Positions 32,523-41,554 of a DNA stretch of 64,000 nt are shown in pieces. Below the pieces are notes generated by a model. The model did not search any database. It saw only the letters and a list, made by a program, of their open reading frames with translations, and was not told the origin of the DNA. Position numbers and translations under genes: made by a program. How positions within the stretch are numbered: the stretch's first letter is position 1; each line of letters starts with the position of its first letter. Source of the stretch: Bacteroidota bacterium (GTDB taxonomy: Bacteria > Bacteroidota > Bacteroidia > NS11-12g > UBA955); contig JANXMZ010000039.1 in NCBI GenBank assembly GCA_025354385.1, forward strand, positions 1 to 64,000. Direction: 5' to 3'.

Positions 32523-34871
32523 TTAGAATTCAATTTTGTAACTTAGTATTGGAATCAAAGGTGTTTGGTACCATGTCTTTACTTCGCCCTTATCTACATC
32601 GTAATAACTGCCACCTACATTTTTGTGGTTGGTGCTATTTTGTATATCCAAGCTCCAAATGCTGTTGTATTTTGCATGGTTAATTCTATAGCTAATTTTA
32701 GCATCCATTCTAAAATAATCGGGTAAGCGATCAGTAAAAGGTTGGTCATCTTTTCTAATTTGAGTATTGTACAATTTCGATTTTTCAAAATCAACAGGTG
32801 TTTGTCTGTTGCCGCCATACCATAAGGTTTTAATATTAAAACCCAATATTCTTTTATTGCCTGCAAGTGCAATTTCTTTACCTGCTGTAAAGGTTAAAGC
32901 ATGTTGTCCATTAAAGCGTGTATTGTACCATTCGTTGTTCAATGTTTTGTATCTGCTGCTGTAAAGCGAGCCCGACAACAAATAATAGAACCCTTTATTC
33001 AAAAATCTTTCTACAGTTAATTCAACACCGTAGTTTTCGCCTTTACCTTTGTTTACAAGCGGTGCAGCTACATAGTTGTCATTCAAATTCAAGAGCGAAA
33101 AAGTACTATTGGCCTCGGCCCCAATTGGCACATTGTACAACTGTTGGTAGTAGGTTTCAATTTTTACGCGAGTGCTATTCGTAAAATTAATTTCATAGCC
33201 TGTTACAAAATGTTGTGCTTTGCTAAAGTTTAAATTTTTATTCGGGTATACTTTTTGTCCATCGGCATTTATTGTTTGGGCAAAATATACCCCTGGCAAT
33301 TGCAATTGCGAGTGCAATCCATAACCAAAAGTAAATGCTTGGTTGCGCTTCACCTCATATCTAAAACTGGCCCTTGGTTCGAATGAGGAGGTTTTATTTA
33401 AAACCAAATACATGCTATGAAAACCAGCAAATAAAGTCAGCTTTTTACTAGCCTTTATTTTCAACTGTGCAAACCCTTGTCCATAGCTCGTTTCACCTCT
33501 ATTATCCAAATAAGTTCTCAGCACATTGAGCGTATCCAATTGGCGTTGCTCGTTGGTGAATAACCAGTGGTTCAAAATTACACCAGCTCTTAAGTGCAGG
33601 CGGTCGTTAATTTTGTGGTTCAAGGTCGAGTTTAAAGCAATCTTGCTATTGCCTATTCTATTGCGCCAGTGCGTGTACGTTTCGGTGTAAGTGTTGGTAT
33701 AATATTCGCCCTTATCAGTTAGTATATTCGAAGAAAAAAGCAACACATTTCTAAGCGTTGTTTTGGCATTTAGTTGCAACAACTGGGTGCTACCAATGGC
33801 CATGGTATTGCTTCCATAAAAGAAATTGTATCGATCGGTTTTTACCTTCCATAAACTCGAGTCTTTTTTGGCCTTCATGGTTTGGGTACTTATACCACCG
33901 AATCCAAAAAAAGTAACCTGACCGAATTTCGATTTAGGTAAAGCCACATTAAATGAAAGGTCTTGAAACAAAGTAGAACTTCCCCCAATGTTCACCCCTA
34001 TTTTACTTAAAATACCCAAGGTCGAGTAGCGGTAATTAATCAAATAGCTCCCCCCTTTTTTACTCAATGGTCCTTCGGTAGCCAAATCTAGGCCCAAGAA
34101 ACCCGCTTGTAAAGTGTACTCGCGTTTTTTGCTATTGCCTTTTCTTAATTTTAAATCAAATACACCACTCAGTGCATTGCCATATTCTGCTGCAAAAGCC
34201 CCGGTCATAAAATCCGAATTGCCTAGCAATTGTGCACTCAATATGGAGATACCACCCCCCGAACCATTGAAACTAGAAAAGTGATTAGGCCCAGGAATAT
34301 CAATACCCTCCATGCGCCATAGCATGCCAGCAGGCGAGTTACCGCGTATTACTATGGTATTATTCCCATCGTCGGCTCCTACCACCCCTGCAAACGAGGT
34401 AGCCATTCTTGCAGGGTCATTCACAGCAGCAGCAAATTTTTGGGTTTCCTCTACCGAAAAAGTGCGAGCACTCACAGTAGCCATATCATTAATAGGGCGG
34501 TTTTTATTAAACTTGCCCTTCAGTGTAAAACCTTTCATAGCAGCCACCTGCTCCTCCATTTGTATGTTCACCACTGCCTCCTTACCACTGTTTACCAAAA
34601 TATTTGGAATACTAATTTCTGCATAGCGAATATGGGTAGCTGTAATTTTATGTCTCCCTACAGGTATGTTTTTAAACTCATAGGCGCCATTCTTATCGGT
34701 CATGGTTACCTTGGTAGAGTCGTTGTCTATTTTAACATAGGCGCCACTTATAGGGCTTAATAAATTTTTATCTGTAACCGTACCCTTCAGTGTTTGGGTA
34801 AGCGTTTCGGTTTGAGCCTGGGCAAAAACAATAGTAAATAATTGGAATAAAAAGAGGCTTATTTTTCTCAT
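32523..34871 (-). CDS. TonB-dependent receptor with CarboxypepD_reg-like domain
   Basis: The product has 782 aa from ATG 34871 (MRKISLFLFQLFTIVFAQAQ signal peptide); ATG 34880 would add three residues. Residues about 30-110 form a CarboxypepD_reg-like domain (GTVTDKNLLSPISGAYVKI, YEFKNIPVGRHKITATHI). The plug follows at about 130-240 (NTIVIRGNSPAGMLWRMEGI, FAAEYGNALSGVFDLKLRKG), then a 22-strand-type barrel ending in ILSYKIEF. It should import a substrate with TonB energy. There is no SusD partner and no STN domain, so it is not itself the FecR-linked transducer. The substrate is unknown. Confidence 0.92.
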   Translation of the reverse strand: MRKISLFLFQLFTIVFAQAQTETLTQTLKGTVTDKNLLSPISGAYVKIDNDSTKVTMTDKNGAYEFKNIPVGRHKITATHIRYAEISIPNILVNSGKEAVVNIQMEEQVAAMKGFTLKGKFNKNRPINDMATVSARTFSVEETQKFAAAVNDPARMATSFAGVVGADDGNNTIVIRGNSPAGMLWRMEGIDIPGPNHFSSFNGSGGGISILSAQLLGNSDFMTGAFAAEYGNALSGVFDLKLRKGNSKKREYTLQAGFLGLDLATEGPLSKKGGSYLINYRYSTLGILSKIGVNIGGSSTLFQDLSFNVALPKSKFGQVTFFGFGGISTQTMKAKKDSSLWKVKTDRYNFFYGSNTMAIGSTQLLQLNAKTTLRNVLLFSSNILTDKGEYYTNTYTETYTHWRNRIGNSKIALNSTLNHKINDRLHLRAGVILNHWLFTNEQRQLDTLNVLRTYLDNRGETSYGQGFAQLKIKASKKLTLFAGFHSMYLVLNKTSSFEPRASFRYEVKRNQAFTFGYGLHSQLQLPGVYFAQTINADGQKVYPNKNLNFSKAQHFVTGYEINFTNSTRVKIETYYQQLYNVPIGAEANSTFSLLNLNDNYVAAPLVNKGKGENYGVELTVERFLNKGFYYLLSGSLYSSRYKTLNNEWYNTRFNGQHALTFTAGKEIALAGNKRILGFNIKTLWYGGNRQTPVDFEKSKLYNTQIRKDDQPFTDRLPDYFRMDAKISYRINHAKYNSIWSLDIQNSTNHKNVGGSYYDVDKGEVKTWYQTPLIPILSYKIEF

Positions 34872-34959
34872 AACACCCATAAGACAATTCAGAAATAAAA
34901 TACCCCTACGAGCTATTTAAAAATTTTTTAAAAAAAGATAAAGCAACAATAATTTATTT

Positions 34960-34967
34960 TATATTTG
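34960..34967 (+). promoter_or_regulatory. -7-like box before the 34979 gene
   Basis: TATATTTG matches TAnnTTTG and ends 11 bases before the ATG at 34979. No -33 element is clear. Confidence 0.35.
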
Positions 34968-34978
34968 GTTAAAGGAAT

Positions 34979-35245
34979 ATGCGATTCAAAATTATTTTTT
35001 TGATAGTAATCAGTCTAAACATTTTTTTTAATGGAAATGCAAAAGATACTACAAAGTATTTTCGACCCTATATTGGTTACCAGGTAATAGCACCAATTTA
35101 TTATTCTTGTAGCCCGAGTTGGAATAAACTGGATGAAGTGGTTGTCCTCGATGACATACTAAAATGGAAGCCTGCAGTAGATAGTTTTATTTTATTATTT
35201 GAAGTGCACACAGATTGTAGAAATGATAGTGCATTCAACTGTTAA
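34979..35245 (+). CDS. Small secreted hypothetical protein
   Basis: The product has 88 aa with a signal peptide (MRFKIIFLIVISLNIFFNGNA). The remaining 67 residues include YFRPYIGYQVIAPIYYS and a C-terminal Cys. Reading past the TAA in the same frame gives about 30 further residues before the next stop, so it could be the shortened remnant of a longer secreted protein. I do not recognise a family. It is divergent from the TonB receptor gene. Confidence 0.45.
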   Translation: MRFKIIFLIVISLNIFFNGNAKDTTKYFRPYIGYQVIAPIYYSCSPSWNKLDEVVVLDDILKWKPAVDSFILLFEVHTDCRNDSAFNC

Positions 35246-35369
35246 GTGTACACAAAATATAAACTGCAAATAAAATTCTATAGTACTTCATTGTTGTTTT
35301 ATTTTGGAATTTTCAGACAGGTTAAGTTGTGTTTATAAATGTATTGGCTATGTTAATAAATGATTGCAA

Positions 35370-36347
35370 TTAACCTGCCGCTTCAAAGTAAGTAGCTTTA
35401 AACACAAACCAGGTATTTAAAACCATATAAGCTATTAGCAATACCAAACCGTTAATTTTATTGCGCTCTATTGCTTGGCTAATCATGCCTTCTTTATGCC
35501 GCTTAAAAGTATACACCGAAGAGGCAATGACCATAAAGATGTAAAAAAGCGTTAAGCCATGCAGGCTGTCTACCAAAGTAAATGAATTGGACTCAGGGAG
35601 GGAAGAATCCACTATGTATTTATTGCCTATTACAGCAAATAAAGACCCTAGACTTAAGGCAAGCCTTGCATCCATATTATCTGTAGGGATATAAAAACAA
35701 ACGCAGGAGATGAGGAATGAGATATACATGCCTAGAAACAATTTAAAGAATAACTCCCACGATTGGCGATGCACCGCCATTACTACTTTATAAGAACTAT
35801 AAGAGGATTGTGGTTTGTTTAGTGCTGGATCGCCAAAGCCTGTTTCATACTGGTTGATTTCTGATTTGATTGTAAAACTATCTTTTTCCCAACCCATCAT
35901 AAAAAATTTGCCGTAATGTTTGCCAAGGGTATCTATCGAAAAAATTAACTCTTTAGAGTCATACTGAGAGTTTTCTATTGTAAATCGCAGCTTCTGACTG
36001 TCGAAAGGAAAGTTATTGATTTTCCAATTGCCTTTCATTAAGCATTGCAGTTTCATGAGCATGTAAATTCTACCATCTTCAAGCGTATCAATAGTGGCGT
36101 AAGATTTTTCGAAGGTCTTAGCGTTTGGCACCTCTAGGTTCTTCATAAAGTCGAACTCAGGTCTTTTGTATTTTAACCACAGCCAAAGGTTAATGGAATA
36201 TTCTTTTTCTTTAAAATTAATATCGTGTATGCTGGTTACATATATACCCACCTTAACGGTATCTGCACCTTGTGTTGCAAAAATGGATGGTAAAAAGAAT
36301 AAAAAATGTGTAAATAGACTGACAGAAAGTAATATCGCTTTTTTCAA
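35370..36347 (-). CDS. Pentameric ligand-gated ion channel family protein
   Basis: The product has 325 aa. After a signal peptide (1 to about 27), residues 30-195 match the extracellular ligand-binding beta-sandwich: VKVGIYVTSIHDINFKEKEY, then W-L-W-L-K, then the loop NNFPFDSQKLRFTIEN with FPFD at 113-116. Four TM helices follow: M1 about 197-220, M2 about 225-249 (DARLALSLGSLFAVIGNKY), M3 about 257-281 and M4 about 299-319. The Cys pair of animal Cys-loop receptors is absent, as in the prokaryotic members GLIC and ELIC. It is predicted to be an inner-membrane channel with a periplasmic sensor domain. Ligand and ion selectivity cannot be read. The gene is alone on its strand. Confidence 0.8.
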   Translation of the reverse strand: MKKAILLSVSLFTHFLFFLPSIFATQGADTVKVGIYVTSIHDINFKEKEYSINLWLWLKYKRPEFDFMKNLEVPNAKTFEKSYATIDTLEDGRIYMLMKLQCLMKGNWKINNFPFDSQKLRFTIENSQYDSKELIFSIDTLGKHYGKFFMMGWEKDSFTIKSEINQYETGFGDPALNKPQSSYSSYKVVMAVHRQSWELFFKLFLGMYISFLISCVCFYIPTDNMDARLALSLGSLFAVIGNKYIVDSSLPESNSFTLVDSLHGLTLFYIFMVIASSVYTFKRHKEGMISQAIERNKINGLVLLIAYMVLNTWFVFKATYFEAAG

Positions 36348-36474
36348 ATTTTAAAGGTTTTATTAGAAGCGTTAAAAATAGTTAACAAAGTAAAGAGGAA
36401 ATTGTTTTTAACGTAATTTTTAGTTGGGGTTAAAAGTAGATAATTTTTTATTCTCTCTCGTGCACAAAGCGCTA

Positions 36475-36506
36475 TTTGGAAATTATCTCGTATTCAAATA
36501 CATTTG
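36475..36506 (+). promoter_or_regulatory. Housekeeping-type promoter of the 36533 gene
   Basis: TTTG (36475-36478), a 20-base spacer, then TACATTTG (36499-36506) give a full match to the Bacteroidota TTTG-N19/21-TAnnTTTG consensus, 26 bases before the ATG. Confidence 0.7.
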
Positions 36507-36532
36507 AGGACCATTCTCACAAATAACAATAA

Positions 36533-36889
36533 ATGTTCATATTTTGGAAAAATAAAGGGTTGCTTGTGCTGTTATATTTAATAGTGTCTTTTGTAGGTAT
36601 TAATATGCTGATAGGCATTTTGCGAAGAAACTTTGGAGGACCATTTTTTAGTATTAGTTTTTACGAAAGTATGGGCATAGTATTTTATACAGCGGCACTT
36701 TGGACTTTTTTTACCCGCAACGATTATTACCAAGATAGGGAAGGCAACAAAAAGCAAATGGTTACTGTTAATGAATTCTTTTTTATTCGTATGGAAATAT
36801 GGGCCTATATTTTTAACTTTATTTCGCTTCTATTACTATGCAATTCCTTTTTCCACTATTTAAAACCTTTGGATACTATGGGGCACTAA
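36533..36889 (+). CDS. Small hypothetical membrane protein
   Basis: The product has 118 aa with three likely TM segments: about 8-28 (LLVLLYLIVSFVGINMLIGI), 44-61 and 86-108. There is a charged loop (NDYYQDREGNKKQ) between the second and third segments. I recognise no family. A consensus promoter precedes it and another small membrane protein gene follows 79 bases downstream on the same strand, so the two may be co-transcribed. Confidence 0.6.
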   Translation: MFIFWKNKGLLVLLYLIVSFVGINMLIGILRRNFGGPFFSISFYESMGIVFYTAALWTFFTRNDYYQDREGNKKQMVTVNEFFFIRMEIWAYIFNFISLLLLCNSFFHYLKPLDTMGH

Positions 36890-36968
36890 TAAAATGGACG
36901 AATGGTAGCCAATATGCCTGTTAAGTTTTTTTAAATAAAAATGTAAAACCTGATAAATTAAGACGTTT

Positions 36969-37589
36969 ATGATAAAATGGATTCTTATAACGCTAACCAT
37001 CCTCTTATATTTTTTAACATTAAGCTTTGCGGCTCAAACAGCTTCTGCTATTGGCAATGCAATAATGTATCCTGTTATTGTATTCAATTTAATTTTTGCA
37101 ATTCTAAGTTCTTTTTACTGGTTAAAAGCCTACAAAAAAATCAAAAGGAGCTACAAGCTTTTTATTTGTTTTTTGCCAATTATTTTAATCATCTTATGCG
37201 TTTCCGTTTACAAATACACCCAAGCAAAAATCAATCGGCCATATTTTATTTTAGCCTTTAATCCTGGTGAGCATAGCCATCAGTTTCAATATTATTTTCG
37301 CACCGATGGAACACTAAAAACCTATGGTATTTTTTTTGGGAGTGATGATAATGTTTTTCAAAATTTTAGAATGAAAGGAGATACTATTTTTTTAGACGAA
37401 ATATTACCTTTTACTGGCATTGCCTCTAAAAAGTATTTAATAACATTTATTAAGGATAAACAGACCAATTTAATAAAAGCATTGGTTCCCTTAAACGAGG
37501 ACAACTGGCCAATTCTTGGTGCTATTCAATTTATTGTAAAGGAAGATTATCGTGGTTTAGGTAAAGAATTTAAATTGGAAGAACATTAG
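36969..37589 (+). CDS. Hypothetical membrane protein
   Basis: The product has 206 aa. Three hydrophobic segments at about 3-25, 32-50 and 62-80 are followed by a C-terminal soluble domain of about 120 residues beginning NRPYFILAFNPGEHSHQFQY and containing YYFRTDGTLKTYGIFFGSDD and a conserved-looking LPFTGIASKKYLITFI stretch. The soluble part looks like a small beta-rich domain on the cell surface or in the periplasm. I do not recognise it. Confidence 0.6.
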   Translation: MIKWILITLTILLYFLTLSFAAQTASAIGNAIMYPVIVFNLIFAILSSFYWLKAYKKIKRSYKLFICFLPIILIILCVSVYKYTQAKINRPYFILAFNPGEHSHQFQYYFRTDGTLKTYGIFFGSDDNVFQNFRMKGDTIFLDEILPFTGIASKKYLITFIKDKQTNLIKALVPLNEDNWPILGAIQFIVKEDYRGLGKEFKLEEH

Positions 37590-37636
37590 CAATCTATAGT
37601 AGTTCGTTGATGCATTCACTATAAATGAATTTTAAT

Positions 37637-39313
37637 TTAATTTGCCATCTGTACCACAACTCCCTTTTGCAGTATAAATTTACCATCCTTTAAAATAAAA
37701 TGTTGGCCATCTATGTCTATGCTTTGGCCATCCATCATGGTAGCTAAATTGTACAAGTCTTTCTCAATGGTATGAATACTTCCTTTGTTTTTTCTAATCA
37801 TATCTAAATAAGCTGTATTTATGCCATATTGCGCACCGCATAGTACCAAGCGAATGGGTACTTTTACTTTTTCGAGTAAACTCAGGTCGCGGGGGGTTGC
37901 CCAATTATCGGCTATCATTATTACTTCTTTGCAGCTAGGATTCTTTCTCAATCCCTCCAACACAGCTTCAATATTGTTCTCGGGGCAATCACCACCACCG
38001 CCATTTTGCATAGAGGTTAGCATGGTTTCGTTCAATGCTTCGTATGAGTCTGCATTTACATAGTAAATGCCACCTACACTGCCGGTTATTTTTATGTGAT
38101 CTGGTGTCATGTCGCCATCATTAAAGAACACAAAATCGTGGTTGCCGCTATTGGCCATTAAATGTAACTTGTGCCATAGCTGAAACTGCGCTAGGTAAGG
38201 ATACATACTGCCTGTTACATCGGTTGCTATCAAGCAATTTTGCCATTGCTTGTTGCGGTCGAATACTCTGAAAATAAGATCGGGTGTTTTACCCGAATAA
38301 GAAATTAATCCTGTGGTTTTACCTGCGGTACTATCCATATACTCACAATGGATGGTCTTACTTTCGGCATATAAAAATTCATCCAAATGAAATGCTATAC
38401 CATCTGGCAATAGAGGAGTTTGAATAAATGTAATTTTATTTTTGACTTTATTTAAATCTATGTTTAATATAACATAGGTGCCAATCTTTTTATTTTTATA
38501 TCTCGCGCACGTAAGTTTTAATTCATTGTTTAATACTTTTAATACCTTGGCAGGTTTACCTATTGGATCTTCTTCTTCCAAAAATTCAAATTTGCTTTTA
38601 TCATTTAAAATTAAATGTAAGTGATAGATGCCTGAATCGCCCAATTCTTCATTTAAATACTTAAATAGTTTGGAGCTATTGTCTTCGTTCCAGCCTTTAA
38701 TGCGGGCCATTTTATTTCTGGTATTAAAGGTTCTCGAAATACTGGTATCACATAATTTTTTCATCGGTAATTTTCTGGCAACAATCAAGGAATCCATTTT
38801 CTTTGTATCCGTGCTGCCCTCATACATGCTGGTGTAGTAGCTCAATAAATCTAGTTCTGTGGTTCTCTTTAAAGTGCTTTCTTCAGACTTTAGGGTAATA
38901 ACAAACCCGTGGAAATAATCACCACATGCCTCAGGGTTTTCGCACCCTGTTTGCTCAACCCAATACCATTGAATGTTTCTATTGTCTTTTAACCCAGGTA
39001 TTGCGTTGTATAATTTATCCATTCTTTGCGAATTTAAAGTCAATTGATCAAACATTTCGCTGAGCTTATAGCGTGAGTATATCAAAGAAATAGATTGGAT
39101 GGTTTCTAATTTTATACTGCTTAGCCTTGACTTAGGAATGGCGCCATTGAATTCCATTTTTAACAACAAAATGTTAGAATCTTCCTTATCAATGGCCATT
39201 TTTGGTGTACTGATGCGAAGGAGTTTTTTAGGAAGAGAAGGCGTTGGCGTGGTGGTTTGACTTTGTAAATTAACAAAAAAAACCAGAGCGATTATTAAGG
39301 CAATTTTTCTCAT
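37637..39313 (-). CDS. Secreted von Willebrand factor A-like domain protein
   Basis: The product has 558 aa with a signal peptide (MRKIALIIALVFFVNLQSQ). The C-terminal 200 residues form a vWA-like fold with a MIDAS-type start, LIATDVTGSMYPYLAQFQ (about 361-378), then HDFVFFNDGDM, GGGGDCPENNIEAVLEGL and KEVIMIADNWATPRD. The D-x-T-G-S form (Thr for Ser at the second position) is a small departure from D-x-S-x-S. The N-terminal 350 residues are unrecognised; CENPEACGDYFHGF holds two Cys. A role in binding protein partners is possible but unproven. Confidence 0.7.
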   Translation of the reverse strand: MRKIALIIALVFFVNLQSQTTTPTPSLPKKLLRISTPKMAIDKEDSNILLLKMEFNGAIPKSRLSSIKLETIQSISLIYSRYKLSEMFDQLTLNSQRMDKLYNAIPGLKDNRNIQWYWVEQTGCENPEACGDYFHGFVITLKSEESTLKRTTELDLLSYYTSMYEGSTDTKKMDSLIVARKLPMKKLCDTSISRTFNTRNKMARIKGWNEDNSSKLFKYLNEELGDSGIYHLHLILNDKSKFEFLEEEDPIGKPAKVLKVLNNELKLTCARYKNKKIGTYVILNIDLNKVKNKITFIQTPLLPDGIAFHLDEFLYAESKTIHCEYMDSTAGKTTGLISYSGKTPDLIFRVFDRNKQWQNCLIATDVTGSMYPYLAQFQLWHKLHLMANSGNHDFVFFNDGDMTPDHIKITGSVGGIYYVNADSYEALNETMLTSMQNGGGGDCPENNIEAVLEGLRKNPSCKEVIMIADNWATPRDLSLLEKVKVPIRLVLCGAQYGINTAYLDMIRKNKGSIHTIEKDLYNLATMMDGQSIDIDGQHFILKDGKFILQKGVVVQMAN

Positions 39314-39448
39314 AATCTTTTGGGGTTATTTATTTATAACGCCAAAATTTAATATTTGTTACAGTCATAAAAAATGAATTTTCGGAACAATAAAAAGACC
39401 ATTTTATCGTTTACTTTAAAATGATATGCACCTAAAATTAAACGGTAA

Positions 39449-39610
39449 CTATTTTATTTCAATTTGATAAATGACTACTTTGTCGCGTTCAGAATTTTTA
39501 CAAGCCATTAAATAAAGTTCATTACCAGTTACTGAATCAATATCGGTTGTCAGTGTCTGAATAAAAAAATTACAAAGCAGGATGCTAAGTCCATAACAAC
39601 TAATAACCAC
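39449..39610 (-). pseudogene. Coding-like fragment in a shifted frame after the 39550 gene
   Basis: In the frame ending at TAG 39449-39451, 53 codons from GTG 39610 read with natural codon use and balanced composition, for example TDIDSVTGNELYLMACKNSE and KVVIYQIEIK. It overlaps the tail of the gene above in another frame. Adding one T in the seven-T run near 39566 would join the two. It could be a remnant, a small overlapping gene or a frameshift. Confidence 0.3.
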
Positions 39611-39981
39611 AAATGGATTTTAGCAATAAGACGATGTGCGGTAATTTCAACAAGGGGGTGAAAACAGCTGCCATCGCCTCTTTCTTTCCCGATAATACGA
39701 ACAGAAAGCACAAAGTAATAATCATATTCTAAATTGTTTTCGTAATGAATAGAGCTAAATACTTCATTGTAATTATCCTTTACCATAATACCAGAATAAT
39801 CCATCTGTTGGGCACTGTCCGGCATCATAAGTTTTAGTTTAATATTCCCCTCTAATACTTCAAAGCTAGGCCCTGTGCTGTCTGGTGCCGTTCCTACTAT
39901 TGTATCACTTTGTAACAACCCTAAAAATAGAACAATGAAAAGTGTGGTAATTAAACCAATAACCTTGGCAAAAAATATCAT
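39550..39981 (-). CDS. Hypothetical membrane protein, two predicted TM segments
   Basis: The product has 143 aa from ATG 39981 (MIFFAKVIGLITTLFIVLFL); an upstream ATG at 40029 adds 16 residues that do not look like a signal. A TM or signal segment at the N-terminus, a soluble middle (GNIKLKLMMPDSAQQMDYSG and NNLEYDYYFVLSVRIIG) and a second TM (HLWLLVVMDLASCFVIF) near the C-terminus give a two-anchor layout. No family is recognised. The end of the gene may be affected by a frameshift. Confidence 0.5.
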   Translation of the reverse strand: MIFFAKVIGLITTLFIVLFLGLLQSDTIVGTAPDSTGPSFEVLEGNIKLKLMMPDSAQQMDYSGIMVKDNYNEVFSSIHYENNLEYDYYFVLSVRIIGKERGDGSCFHPLVEITAHRLIAKIHLWLLVVMDLASCFVIFLFRH

Positions 39982-40091
39982 TGTTAAATGCTTGTCTTGT
40001 TTTGTCAAAATTAGAATGGGGTTAAGCAAATATCTTTTAATAAATGGCTCTCATTTCAATTGCTTCTAATGCCAGCAACAGCTTAATAATT

Positions 40092-40751
40092 TTAATTCAA
40101 TTCCTCCTTGCCATGTACCCCAAATACCTTCTTAATCAACGATACAATTGTAGTAGAAAGAATAGCACCCGAAAATGCCATAAAAATATCTTTTTGTGCA
40201 TCCCATACATCACCTTGGGTGCCTAAGTAAGCATCACCTTGGGCTTCGAAAAATATATCGGCTACGGCCCATTCTATTAGTTCGTAAAAACCACTTATGG
40301 ATAGGGTAATTTCTATCGGCAATATCCAAGCTACCATTTTAGGGTATTTAAACCACCGCAAGAACAATTCGCGCATTGGGTAGGCCAATAAAAAACCAAA
40401 ACTAAAGTGTACTATTCTATCATACTGATTGCGCGAGGTATGCAATTGCTCTTGCAACCAGTAGCCAAAAGGATTTTCGGCATAGGTGTATTTGGCGCCA
40501 TATACATGCAAACACATATAAATAGTTATTAGCAAGTAGCTCAAATCACTGAATTGATATTTCTTAATAGATAACAGTATAAAACCCAAAAACAAAAAAG
40601 TAAGCGTGTTTTCCAAAAACCAATTGTTCATATCGCTGGTGTACATAAAAGTATTTATCCATAGAATAAAGAATACTGTTAGAAATACCCATAACCAGGG
40701 GTTACTTTTAAAGGGTGTTCTCTGTTTAGAGATAGCAATAGTGAATGGCAT
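40092..40751 (-). CDS. DUF2238 (YjdF-like) membrane protein
   Basis: The product has 219 aa with about five or six TM segments. Family blocks are NQYDRIVHFSFGFLLAYPMR, GFYELIEWAVADIFFEAQG and GTQGDVWDAQKDIFMAFSGA; the Y-D-R-x-x-H-F, E-x-x-E-W and G-D-x-W-D-x-Q-x-D motifs are those of the DUF2238/YjdF inner-membrane family, whose role is unknown. The gene is alone between a small membrane protein and a divergent DinB gene. Confidence 0.85.
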   Translation of the reverse strand: MPFTIAISKQRTPFKSNPWLWVFLTVFFILWINTFMYTSDMNNWFLENTLTFLFLGFILLSIKKYQFSDLSYLLITIYMCLHVYGAKYTYAENPFGYWLQEQLHTSRNQYDRIVHFSFGFLLAYPMRELFLRWFKYPKMVAWILPIEITLSISGFYELIEWAVADIFFEAQGDAYLGTQGDVWDAQKDIFMAFSGAILSTTIVSLIKKVFGVHGKEELN

Positions 40752-40910
40752 AGTATGTAAGGTTGTCTTTAAAGTTAATCGACAAACATAAGCAAAATTA
40801 TACCTTAAGCTTTCTTCAGTTTTAATTTTTTAAAACACTTAGCTATTACCCTATAGAATAAAATGATTGAAAGTATCAGCCATCTCATAGTAAGTTTGAA
40901 AAAAAGCAAA

Positions 40911-41405
40911 ATGAACAATTCAACCACCAACACCACCGCACAAATTATACAGCAGGCCGTTAATTCATGGACTGTGCAGAACAAACAAGTTACAGCCTAT
41001 TTTCAAAAACACGAGGATAGCTTTTATTTAAATGAAGTAGCACCAGGTCGCAGCCGAGCCATTTACCTCTTGGGGCATTTGGTAGCGGTAAGTGACGGTT
41101 TGCTTAGCCTATTTGGCCTAGGCGATAAGTTATACCCCGAACTAGAAGACGTATTTTTAAAATCGCCCGATAATGCAGATACTCCAATGCCAAGTATAAC
41201 CGAACTTAAACAAAAATGGGAAACGGTCAACGCCACGCTTACTCAGCATTTTAATGCCATGGGTGTGGATAGTTGGTTAGATAAACATACTGCTGTATCT
41301 GTAGAAGATTTTCAAAATGAACCAATGCGCAATAAGCTCAATGTATTGTTAAGTCGCACTGTTCATCAAGGATATCATTTAGGGCAACTTAATTTGTTAA
41401 AATAA
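40911..41405 (+). CDS. DinB family protein
   Basis: The product has 164 aa from ATG 40911 (MNNSTTNTTAQ); an ATG at 40863 adds 16 unconserved residues. It is helical, with RAIYLLGHLVAVSDGLLSLF and TVHQGYHLGQLNLLK carrying the conserved histidines of the DinB/YfiT metal-binding four-helix bundle. Members act as metal-dependent thiol transferases or stress proteins; a precise role cannot be assigned. Confidence 0.82.
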   Translation: MNNSTTNTTAQIIQQAVNSWTVQNKQVTAYFQKHEDSFYLNEVAPGRSRAIYLLGHLVAVSDGLLSLFGLGDKLYPELEDVFLKSPDNADTPMPSITELKQKWETVNATLTQHFNAMGVDSWLDKHTAVSVEDFQNEPMRNKLNVLLSRTVHQGYHLGQLNLLK

Positions 41406-41554
41406 CTGGAAATTGAAACACTTGATAAAACCGATTTAACAGGTGTCATTATATTTCTTGCGGATGCTATCTAAGTAGTCCAATGAATATCATATCCTAG
41501 TTGTTTTGATTATCTAATTAATTCAACTAAAATTGTATATTAATAAATCAATCT

